This document shows, piece after piece, positions 1 through 7,924 of a stretch of 29,172 nucleotides of DNA. The translations under genes were made by a program, and so were the position numbers. A model generated the notes under the pieces. That model worked only from the letters and a program-made list of their open reading frames with translations. It ran no database searches and was not told the DNA's origin. Position 1 is the stretch's first letter; the number at the start of each line of letters is the position of its first letter. This DNA is from Chrysochromulina tobinii (Eukaryota > Haptophyta > Prymnesiales > Chrysochromulinaceae), in NCBI GenBank assembly GCA_001275005.1, contig JWZX01002814.1, positions 1 to 29,172 of the forward strand, read 5' to 3'.

Positions 1-326
1 GCGCGCTACGCGCGCGGGGCAACTTGATTACCCCCCCTCTATAGAGCACCCCCGTCACCTCCCAAGAGGCCGTCGACACCCCGGGCTGAGGCTGCAGTGT
101 ACAGTGGTACAGAATCGCCATGGCGACTCGTGGCCGGGGTCGCCTGTATCAAGATAGTGTGCGCTCCTAAGCGCAGCGTACTTGTATTGACGTAGTGCGA
201 AGCAGCCCCTCGTGAGACGTGTGAAATACATTGGCTGTGAAAGAGTCACTTGAAAAGTTTCGCTCGGCACGGCGCCCCCAGCAGGTCAGTTGGCGCCGTT
301 AGCTGTTTTGTGGACCTGGGGCCACC
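1..326. other. 5' flank of CFAP52 with a possible short upstream ORF
   Basis: This is non-coding leader or promoter DNA for the plus-strand gene starting at 327. It opens with a small palindrome at 1-15 (GCGCGC, TAC, GCGCGC). An ATG at 120 in good context (gccATGg) opens a 16-codon ORF ending at 170, which would be an upstream ORF if the transcript begins before it. I see no clear TATA box, and nothing here looks like a gene. The uORF role is inference because the transcription start is unknown. Confidence 0.4.
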
Positions 327-2237
327 ATGACCTCGTCTCTTCCTCTCGCCGGCGCGATCGGGTCGAGCCTGAAGGGCCGCAACAATCTCATCTTGCACCC
401 GAACGATACGCACTGCATCTACCCTCTTGGCTCGACCATCGTGGTCAAAAATGTCGAGCGTGCGGACGACCAGCTCTTTCTGCAGGGGCACACGGACCGT
501 GTGACTTGCATGGCCATCACGCGCGACGGCAACACTCTGGCCTCGGGACAGATTACCCACATGGGCTACCTTGCTGAGATCATTCTGTGGGATATTTCGG
601 GCCTCTCGGCTGAGACGCCCACCGATCCTGTGCTCATCGTGAGGTTGAAGCTCCACAAGGTGATGGTGCAGGCGCTGGACTTCTCGGCAAACGGCAAGTA
701 CCTCGCGTCCATCGGCGGTCCGGACGATAACAACCTCGTCATCTGGAATGTCGAGACTGGTGCTGCCATCTGCGGCTCGCCTGCCGCGCACGACACTTGC
801 CTGACTGTCAAGTGGATGAACACCGAGGAGGATCATCTCTCTACGGGTGGCGTCAAGAACCTGCGCATGTGGCGTCTGGACCCTGTGGGGCGCAAGGTGC
901 GACCAGTGGATGTGATCACGTCGAAGGAGGTGCGCACGTACACGTGCATGGTGGTCTCCGCGGACGATCAGATTGTTTACTGCGGCACCACCACCGGTGA
1001 CATCATTGCCATTTCTTCGGTTAAGAAGACGATGATCAACCAGGGTCCTGCTAAGGGCAGCTGCCCCCGCTGCGGTGTGCAGTCCATCGCCCTCGTTGGG
1101 GAGCAGCTGATTGTGGGCTCCGGGGACGGCGAGCTGATGGTGATGGACAGGCATACCTTCGTGCCGACCATGGTGCAGTCTGTTCTGGGCGGCGTCACCT
1201 CCATTGCGATGGACTCGGCGGGGGAGTTTTTCTTCGCCGGCACCGACAAGTCGAACGTGTACCTCGTGCAGTTCGACGGGCTTGTCGCTGAGCTGAAGAC
1301 GACGGCGCACTCAGAGCCTGTGAACGATATCATCTTCCCGCGCAGCTATTCGGACCTCTTCGCCACGTGTGCGGGCTCCGACATTCGCATCTGGCACTCG
1401 GGCACGCTGTCCGAGCTGCTTCGTGTGCAGGTGCCCAACCAAGTGTGCAACTGCATCAGCTTCATGCCCAAGGGCGACGCCATCGTGTCCGGCTGGAACG
1501 ATGGCAAGATTCGGTCGTTCTTGCCGCAGTCGGGCGGGCTTCAGTTCGTCATCAACGAGGCGCACCGGCTCACGGGCGTGGGCAACTCCTCGGGTGGTGT
1601 GATGCCTTCCAACGGCGTCACGTCCATCTGCCCCTCGAACGACGGCAAGCGGCTCATCTCGGGCGGCGCGGACGGGCAGGTTCGCGTCTGGGCAATCTCG
1701 AAGGGCACGCAGGTGATGATTGCTTCGATGAAGGAGCACAAGGGTCCCGTGTATGCCATCGCCATTAAGGCGGACGACACCGAGTGCGTCTCTGCCTCCG
1801 CCGACGGCTCTTGCATCACGTGGTCGCTTACCGATGCCGCGCCGTTCGTGCGCATCAATGCGCTCTTTGCTGCGAACTTTTTCAAGTGTGTCGCGTACCA
1901 CCCCGACGAGTCGCAGCTGATCACCTGCGGCACCGACCGCAAGATCACCTACTGGGACGTGATGAACATGAGCGCCATCCGCATCGTCGACGGCTCGGAG
2001 ACTGCGGACGTGAATTCCCTGCACATCAACGCCGATGGCCGCTTCTTCGTGTCGGGTGGCGCGGACAAGAAGGTCAACCTGTGGAACTACGACGAGGGCT
2101 CGAAGTACTTCGAGGGCCTCGGCCACTCGGGCGCCGTGAACGCGGTGCGCATCTCGCCAGATGAGCAGCGCATCATCTCCGTCGGCACCGAGGGTGGCAT
2201 CTACGTCTGGAAGATTCCCGAGTCCTTCACGGCGTAA
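327..2237 (+). CDS. CFAP52: Cilia- and flagella-associated protein 52 (CFAP52/FAP52/WDR16), WD40 repeat protein
   Basis: This 636-residue protein is almost entirely WD40 repeats, close to the usual length of about 620. It follows the family end to end: the early FLQGHTDRVTCMAI block, the ASGQ..HMG segment leading to IILWD, GGPDDNNLVIW, ICGSPAA, YCGTTTGDI, LFATCAGSDIRIWH, the AWNDGKIR-like GWNDGKIRSF, CVSASADGSCITW, TCGTDRKITYWDV, and a C-terminal HSGAVNAVRIS ending in VWKIPES. In other organisms CFAP52 is a microtubule inner protein of axonemal doublets, lining the inside of the B-tubule near the inner junction and stabilising it. The start is secure because gccaccATGa is a full Kozak match and no useful ATG lies upstream in frame. 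The gene has no intron. Its presence means the organism makes motile flagella. Confidence 0.96.
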   Translation: MTSSLPLAGAIGSSLKGRNNLILHPNDTHCIYPLGSTIVVKNVERADDQLFLQGHTDRVTCMAITRDGNTLASGQITHMGYLAEIILWDISGLSAETPTDPVLIVRLKLHKVMVQALDFSANGKYLASIGGPDDNNLVIWNVETGAAICGSPAAHDTCLTVKWMNTEEDHLSTGGVKNLRMWRLDPVGRKVRPVDVITSKEVRTYTCMVVSADDQIVYCGTTTGDIIAISSVKKTMINQGPAKGSCPRCGVQSIALVGEQLIVGSGDGELMVMDRHTFVPTMVQSVLGGVTSIAMDSAGEFFFAGTDKSNVYLVQFDGLVAELKTTAHSEPVNDIIFPRSYSDLFATCAGSDIRIWHSGTLSELLRVQVPNQVCNCISFMPKGDAIVSGWNDGKIRSFLPQSGGLQFVINEAHRLTGVGNSSGGVMPSNGVTSICPSNDGKRLISGGADGQVRVWAISKGTQVMIASMKEHKGPVYAIAIKADDTECVSASADGSCITWSLTDAAPFVRINALFAANFFKCVAYHPDESQLITCGTDRKITYWDVMNMSAIRIVDGSETADVNSLHINADGRFFVSGGADKKVNLWNYDEGSKYFEGLGHSGAVNAVRISPDEQRIISVGTEGGIYVWKIPESFTA

Positions 2238-2919
2238 GCCGTCACGTTGGGGGGGCGACGGAGGAGGGAAGGAAGCACGCATCCTCTTGCTCGAGCTGCC
2301 GTGGCTGTTGGGTACACTTCGTGGTCGTGAGATAGTAGGTCGCAAGGGTCGTGGCACGCCACGCGCGACCGCGCGGGCGGGGGCGAGCCGCCTCCACGTC
2401 GAGCCCGCCCGGGCGCGGGGTTGCTGTTCGGACGCTGGAGCGGGGACAGCGCGCACCCGCAAATTGCCGCAATGCAAAAAAGACTAACACCCGGCGTGCG
2501 CACATTTTGAAACCGATTTCGTATGAAACACAGTGCAGGGCTTGCCTATGGCCCGCTATCGCCTATGCCTGTGGAGGAGTAAGCGGAGCTTTCTAAGCTC
2601 CGCAGCTTTTCAAAGCTAAAACGAGAACTAAAAAGTAATGAAAACAGTGAAAAGCAGACGCGAGCCGGGAGCGGCACCCCCTTGACGGCACCACGAGCCA
2701 CGAAGAGCCACGAGGTCCTATGCCCCCAGTCTAGCCCAGGGTAATGCCCTCGAACGGCCCCGCGGTCATTGCATATCGGGCTAGGCCTCTGAATCTCTTT
2801 TTTCGGCAGAGTCTGTGGGGTTAACATGTCCGAAATCGAACTTTGCCGAGGACTGCCGAGATAGGAACCCCGGATCGCCGCGTGAAGTTTGTCAAGACGC
2901 AGTCTTGGAGAGGACAATC
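2238..2919. other. Intergenic region between CFAP52 and the F-box/ARP gene, with two adjacent hairpins
   Basis: No gene is supported here. It should hold the CFAP52 3' UTR and the promoter/leader of the next gene. Two perfect inverted repeats lie end to end: GCGGAGCTT / AAGCTCCGC (2583-2591 and 2595-2603, 3-base loop) and AGCTTT / AAAGCT (2604-2609 and 2612-2617, 2-base loop). An A-rich tract (about 2615-2655) follows. The frame of the next gene is open upstream to 2815, but that stretch contains no ATG before 2920. Confidence 0.5.
2583..2617 (+). repeat. Tandem perfect stem-loops downstream of CFAP52
   Basis: A 9-bp perfect stem with a TCT loop (2583-2603) is followed without a gap by a 6-bp perfect stem with a TC loop (2604-2617). 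The second resembles a histone-type 3' end hairpin in size only and lacks that consensus. It could be an RNA 3'-end structure of the CFAP52 transcript or the remnant of a small inverted-repeat element. The pairing is seen directly; the role is unknown. Confidence 0.5.
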
Positions 2920-4638
2920 ATGCAGGCGGATGATCCCACGCTGACGCTCGAGATGCTGCCGCTCGAGTGCTTAGTGGAACTCCTTTCGCAGCTAAGTGTC
3001 GCCGATGTGCTCAATGCCTCCGAGGCGTCCAAACCTCTGCACGAGGCGTCAACCACCGACTTCCTGTGGCGGCAGCTGTGCGTGCGCGGCCAGCACGGCC
3101 AATCTCTCGACTTCAACGAAACGCTCGGCACCTTTCGGCATCCGGACGCTCAACCAGTCGCGAGCAGCGCAGCGGGCGCTGTCGCCGCGCCCGCGCCGCC
3201 CGCACTTGCCGCGGCCTCGTCATCCTCGACCGATTGGCGTGCCGTCTTCCGGAAGAGCCGCTCGTCACTGCGCACGACTGTTTGCATCGACGGCGGCCGC
3301 GGCTACGCCAAGTACGGCTTCGCACACCAGGCATGTCCCTCGATCATCCAAATCTGCACTCCTGGAGCGGAGGCGAATCCCGAGTCGATGTTCGCGCTCG
3401 CTTTTCGCCGGCTGCGCCTGCAGCGCACCGACCTGCCACAGCATGCGCTCATCGTTTCTGAGCCGTTCAAGCTGGCAGCCGAGGAGGCCGCGCAGGAACG
3501 GCTCCATTGGCGTCTCGAGACGGAGCAACGACTGCTCCAGGTCTTTCAGCTCAAGGCGGTCGCCATCGTCGACTCGGCTTCACTCTGCCTCTTCGCACGC
3601 AGCCTCACCTCAGGCGTCGTAGTCAACATCGGCTTCGGCGCGACTTTCGTCGTGCCCGTGCTGCGCGGGCACGTGATCCGGCGCGCGGTGCGCACGCTGC
3701 GCGTCGGCGGAGCCGCGCTCACTTCGCTCTTTGCGGAGCTCTGCCACATGCGCGACCACGACGCCTCCTGGTCACCTGCGATGGGCGGCGACGTCATCGC
3801 CGACATTACCGTAGCTCGGAACATCAAGGAGCTCGGTTGTGAAGCGCACCCGACACCGCTGCGCCATATGACAGGCCACTCGCCCTTTGAGCTCGCGCGC
3901 GTCTTCTCCATGCCGCCGCCCGAGCTCAAGACGGTCAGATTGGGCGAGGTGGAGTTCCACCTGGGCTGGGAACGCTACTTGCCCGCAGAGCTGCTTCTCG
4001 ACCCGGGCGAGCCAGGCCCGTCGGGTGGTCCTCCGTTGCAGCGCCTCATCATGGAGGCCATCAACGCCACCTGCCGGCTCGAGCAGTCGGGGGAGCTCTC
4101 GGGGGAGCTCTCGGGGGAGATCTCGGGGGAGATCTCGGGGGAGATCTCGCCCGAGCTCGCCGTGGGCGCTCGCGACAGCGCTCGCGACAGCCCACGCGAC
4201 GCGCGCGGCCGGCAGCGCCCACGACACGACCACTCTCTCAAGGAGGCCCTGCTAGGGCGAGTGGTGCTCTCGGGGGGCTCGAGCTCGATGCAAGGTCTTC
4301 CGGAGAGGCTGCAGTATGAGCTTGCAGAGCTCTTCCACAACGAGGACGGCGGCCCTAAGAGCGCCGTCGTGGTGGCGCCCCCCGAGCCGCGCGATGGCAC
4401 TACCTGGAAGGGCGCGTCCGTGCTCGCGGGCACCTCGACGTTTGCCGAGCATTGGTGCGTGCATGCGCCGCCCGATGCTCCAATGCATGCACACACAAAT
4501 GATCCGATGCATGCACGCACCAATGCTCCAATGCCGTGGAAGTGGGACTGCGAGGGTCTCGACCGTGGAGATGATGTCGATGATGAGGATGCTGACGATG
4601 CTGACGATGACGACGATGACGACGACGAAGAAGAATGA
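2920..4638 (+). CDS. F-box protein fused to an actin-related domain (ARP8-like)
   Basis: The protein has 572 residues from the first in-frame ATG at 2920. Residues about 6-55 form an F-box (LEMLPLECLVELLSQL, a SKPLHEAS helix, then FLWRQL), which in other proteins binds SKP1 in SCF ubiquitin ligases. An Ala/Pro linker precedes an actin fold: phosphate-1 loop DGGRGYAKYGFA, a phosphate-2 region SGVVVNIGFGATFVVP, and the adenosine motif VVLSGGSSSMQGLPERLQYEL near residue 450. Actin's DSGDG reads NIGFG here and the THT that follows reads TFV, so the catalytic Asp and His appear lost; ATP may be bound but hydrolysis is doubtful. The same domain order is known in Arabidopsis ARP8. Insertions include an SGEL/SGEI repeat, an RDS repeat, an MHA-rich stretch and an Asp/Glu tail. 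Substrates are unknown. Confidence 0.82.
   Translation: MQADDPTLTLEMLPLECLVELLSQLSVADVLNASEASKPLHEASTTDFLWRQLCVRGQHGQSLDFNETLGTFRHPDAQPVASSAAGAVAAPAPPALAAASSSSTDWRAVFRKSRSSLRTTVCIDGGRGYAKYGFAHQACPSIIQICTPGAEANPESMFALAFRRLRLQRTDLPQHALIVSEPFKLAAEEAAQERLHWRLETEQRLLQVFQLKAVAIVDSASLCLFARSLTSGVVVNIGFGATFVVPVLRGHVIRRAVRTLRVGGAALTSLFAELCHMRDHDASWSPAMGGDVIADITVARNIKELGCEAHPTPLRHMTGHSPFELARVFSMPPPELKTVRLGEVEFHLGWERYLPAELLLDPGEPGPSGGPPLQRLIMEAINATCRLEQSGELSGELSGEISGEISGEISPELAVGARDSARDSPRDARGRQRPRHDHSLKEALLGRVVLSGGSSSMQGLPERLQYELAELFHNEDGGPKSAVVVAPPEPRDGTTWKGASVLAGTSTFAEHWCVHAPPDAPMHAHTNDPMHARTNAPMPWKWDCEGLDRGDDVDDEDADDADDDDDDDDEEE
4087..4158 (+). repeat. 12-bp in-frame tandem repeat (SGEL/SGEI)
   Basis: Five copies of tcgggggag followed by ctc or atc lie head to tail from 4087 to 4146, with a degenerate sixth (tcgcccgagctc) to 4158. 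They add SGEL, SGEL, SGEI, SGEI, SGEI and SPEL in a loop of the actin-related domain. The near-identity of copies suggests recent slippage expansion, so the copy number may vary between strains. Confidence 0.9.
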
Positions 4639-4672
4639 GAAGGAGACGACGATCGACGACGACGACGAGGAT
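4570..4672 (+). repeat. GAT/GAC-rich triplet tract across the ARP-like stop codon
   Basis: A run of GAT, GAC and GAA triplets encodes the Asp/Glu tail and continues past the stop at 4636-4638 as gacgacgat and gacgacgacgac. The continuation beyond the stop suggests a microsatellite-like tract, so the tail length may reflect repeat drift. Confidence 0.7.
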
Positions 4673-6067
4673 CCTCGAGATCGTATCATGCCGATCAGAT
4701 CATCAGAATCAGGGATGGGTCTCGGGAGATCTACGGGAGCTCGGGAATCCTTGATCGGTACACGAGGACAGCGGGGTACAATTTGTTCGCTGTCCGTGTC
4801 CGGGTACCGGGAAGCGGGATCGCTGACGCGTAGAGAGTGCACAGTCGACAGTGAACTGCGTGAACAAGTCATTGGAACACCGTCACCGGCCGAAGTGCGA
4901 GCGACGTTAATAGTCGCATTTACGCGGTCCTTTCGGATGTCCCGCGCGCCCGTCCCTCCCGCACCCGTGACAAGGCTCATGGTTAAGCTCATGGGGGGCA
5001 TGCTTCTCCGACCGCAAGTGTCTGATATTAGTAATGAAATATCATGAAGATGTCTAATTGTGAAACATGTACTTGTATAAAGTTCGTCAAGTTTGGCCGC
5101 GCTTCCGTTGTTTCAGCCCAAACGACCTTCTCTAGCTGTTGTATTGTGTATGTTGTCCTTGAGTAATTAATCGCTGTGTGTTCAGAGACTTTCTGCTGCG
5201 TGCGCCTGCGCGCGCTAGTAACCAAGACGGCGCTCGGCGACGAGGAAATCATGCAGATCTTTGTGTTCTCTCGCCCTGATCCGAGGTCGTCGATGAGGAG
5301 CATCAACGGTGCGTCATCGAACGTCGTCGAGCAGCAACAACGGTGCGCTCCTGCGATGCATGCGAGCTGTCTTTTGCCCCAATGACGATGACTCTAACTG
5401 CAATCCTACAAAACTGCATGAGGATCCTACAACTGCTGTTACGGAGGGATATGGTCGCCCGCACTCCCTTGCCAGCCCTCAGAAACAAAACTGATCCGAG
5501 CGTTCGACGAATTCGGTGGACTTCGCGTTGCCATTCGGCGCGATTTCTCTCGTCTTCTGGTGTGCTTTTCTCGTCTTTGGGCAGGCTCTCCAATTGCGCC
5601 CGTGACGGGACGAAGAGCAACCGTGCACTCGCCGTGGCACTCGCCGAGAGCGTCCCTTGCATCGCCGCACTTAGCCATTCATATAAACTGAAACTCGTCG
5701 CCCGAAAGTCAAAATATATCGAACACATACATATACAACCGGCGCGGCGCCCACCGTGCGACCACCAATCTCAAGAACGTCATGACTCATGTCGGCGCGC
5801 AATGGGAATGGCGTGGATGTCGATGTGCGGTGCGAATACGACAGTGTGTCGAATGGTCGATGTGCACTGAGCGGTGCGCGCGACCGCAACACGTGTACAC
5901 CCCACGAACCCACAAGCACACCCGGCGCGAAGAGGATTCGTCTCTGCGCGGCTGTAACGAGTACGAGATGCTCGTCCGGGCGCATATGAATCTATCGCCC
6001 GCCGTGTGGTCTTTGCCGTACCGGGTCGAAAGGGCCGCTAGTGTCGTGCCGGCGGCTCATTGTGCTT
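4639..6067. other. Long intergenic region, no gene supported
   Basis: The segment lies between the stop of the plus-strand F-box/ARP gene and the stop of the minus-strand RING gene, so it should hold two converging 3' UTRs. Composition is more balanced than in the genes. Reading frames are short, lack family motifs and lack the G/C third-position bias of the neighbours. I see no tRNA, no large repeat and no transposon signature. A fast-evolving gene with several introns cannot be excluded. Confidence 0.55.
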
Positions 6068-7763
6068 TCACTGCTGCGAGCGCGTGCGCTGGCGTGTCTG
6101 CCGCTGCTCCGGTTCGTTGGTGGCCGTCTGCTCGGGCTCGCGAGGGCGCCGCCGCGACGCCGAGGGCGAGGGCGCGGTCACAGCCTCCAGGTTTGTGGCA
6201 GACGCTGTTGAGACGGTAACGCCGCCGTCGGGTGGCGAGCGGGACGTCACCATCGGCGCGGGCGTCGCCGTGGGCTCGTCGGCGGCCGCCGAAGACGAGG
6301 AATCGGGCGCTGCCTGCGGGTCGGTCGCGGAGGCGGCGGTGGTGCCGCCGGTGTGTGGTGCCCGGGGGTGAAGGCGCGCCATGCGGCTGAGCAGCCGTAC
6401 CGATGGGCGCGCGCCTGAGGCGGCGAAGGGCACGACAGTCGGTGGCGCCGGCAGGGCCGCGCCACCTGGGCCGTGCGGGTTCGAATCCGTTCCGACTCTC
6501 TGCAAGAGCGCCTCCAGCCGGTCTTGGTGCTCAGCGTGCGCTGCCGCCGCCTGTGAGGCTGCCTGCATCGCGGCGCGCAGGTCGGCGAGGCCGCCGGAGC
6601 CGGGCATCTGCAGGACCTCCATGTGCACCTGCACGCGCGTCGGCATCGGTGGCGGCGGCGGGTCGTGAGCGTGCCGGCGGAGAAGGTCCTGCAGCTCGCG
6701 CCGGCCCGTAACTGACGACGTGTCGACACCGAGCAGCCGCAGCCGTGCCTTGAGCTCCGCGACGGAGAATCCAAGCAGCTCCGCCTCCGACGGAGGTGGC
6801 AGGGCCGGCATGAGGGCAGGCGCCTGGCCATGGAAGAAAAAGGGCGCCTCACCAAACGAGATGGAGCCCATGTTCGCCCTGCCGCTGCCGTTCGAGCCGT
6901 TTGTCGAGCTGTTCACGACGCTGGGGTTGGCACCAGCGTCGACGGTGCTGGTGCTGGCGCTGACGCCGCTGATGCCCGCGGCGGCCGTGTGCTCGCGTCG
7001 TGCCTCGCGCCAGCCCTGCAAGAGCGTCTGGAGCGCATTGTTCGGGCGCGCCGTCTCGTCGGCCTCGATGGTCGATCGGCACAAAGGGCACGTGTTGTGC
7101 GTCCGCAACCACCGCGTGAGGCACTCCTTGTGGTGTAAGTGGCCACACGGCATCGAGGTCGCATCGTTCTCGACGTCCATAAGGCAGACGGAACACTGCG
7201 TGGGCGAGCGGGTGGGCAAGGGGGGCGTGAGGCCAGGGGCATCGCGTGCGCTGGGTGCTCCGCTGAGCCGCACAGCAGGCATGAAGAGTGCAGGCGTTCT
7301 TTTTTTTAGAACGCACCTGGGTGCCTGCCTTGGGCACCGGACAGCATGGCAGCTCGTCGATCGCGCGCGTGCTCGCGGGAGGCGGACCCACGTCGCCCGG
7401 GCGAAAGGCGCCGCTGATCAGGTCGGCAAAGATGCTGCTCGCCACCTGGCTTGAGATGCGGCGTGCATGCTCTCCGCTCAGCTGGGCAGTTGCCGGCGCC
7501 GCAGCGCTCCCTGGGTTGGAGCCGGCCGGGTCCGCGGCGGCCTGGAATCCTTGCAGGCGGGCCATGATGGCCTGCAGGCCGGCCGAAAGGCCTTGTGGTA
7601 AAGAGTGGGTCGAGCTCTGCGCGCTGATGCTGCTGCCTTCTGCCGCCTGCTGCATCAGCAAAGACTGAAGCGACGATCCTTCAGGCAGGGAAGAGAAGCG
7701 GATCGAAACGACCTCGACGGGCTCCATCGATCCCGACAGCTGACCACTGCGCGAGGTCGACAT
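6068..7763 (-). CDS. RING-H2 E3 ubiquitin ligase with a SAP-like motif, two exons
   Basis: Exon 1 runs 7763-7317 (149 codons) and exon 2 runs 7195-6068; a 121-bp GT-AG intron joins them in phase 0, giving 524 residues. The splice puts ELPCCPVPKAGTQ directly before CSVC, the usual layout of RNF126/Praja-type ligases. The RING-H2 finger at residues about 150-190 has all eight ligands: CSVC, then PCGHLHHKEC, then CPLC. RING fingers of this type recruit an E2 and promote ubiquitin transfer. Further on, FSVAELKARLRLLGVDTSSV plus a GRRELQDLL segment resembles a SAP helix-turn-helix, which could bind nucleic acid. The C terminus is low-complexity and ends Arg/Gln-rich (RQTRQRTRSQQ), possibly nuclear. 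The 161-bp gap to the J-protein gene must hold its promoter. Target proteins are unknown. Confidence 0.85.
7196..7316 (-). other. Spliceosomal intron of the RING-H2 gene
   Basis: On the minus strand the donor reads CACCCAG|GTGCGTTC and the acceptor CCCACGCAG|TGTTCC. Removing 121 bp keeps the frame (GTQ then CSVC), completing the RING finger. Without splicing, exon 1 runs on into non-RING sequence in another frame and the RING frame has only a weak upstream ATG inside the intron. The A-rich stretch close to the donor is unlike the coding flanks. Confidence 0.85.
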
Positions 7764-7924
7764 AACTTTTGTTGGAGCCGGACGGGTTGCGAGAGGCGTT
7801 TGCGTGTGATGTTTGCTCCAGAAAAAAGGCTTGTGTGTGAATTACATGTGTGAATTACGCAACGTCGCATCCCCATTACTCCCCGCCCCCGCGCGCCCGA
7901 GCTGGCCGCGCTCAATCCTGAAGC
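7764..7924 (-). promoter_or_regulatory. Compact spacer between the J-protein stop and RING-H2 start
   Basis: This 161-bp gap lies between two same-strand genes and must contain the 3' end of the J-protein transcript and the promoter/leader of the RING gene. It includes a repeated tgtgtgaatta (about 7833-7858) and a C-rich stretch. No standard promoter motif is evident. Confidence 0.35.

Noticed and set aside
246-1310. 354-codon minus-strand frame opposite CFAP52
   Set aside because: It is a mirror of the CFAP52 codon pattern in GC-rich DNA: Arg/His-rich, no domain.
1311-2477. 388-codon minus-strand frame opposite CFAP52
   Set aside because: Same shadow effect; its Arg/Val/His composition comes from antisense of G/C-ending codons.
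2815-2919. Upstream extension of the F-box/ARP frame
   Set aside because: The frame is open but would need a GTG start, and the extra 35 residues carry no domain; the F-box begins right after the ATG at 2920.
6478-6500. ggttcgaatcc T-arm consensus on the plus strand
   Set aside because: It lies inside the RING-H2 coding exon (minus strand), the stem does not pair and no D-arm lies upstream; a chance match.
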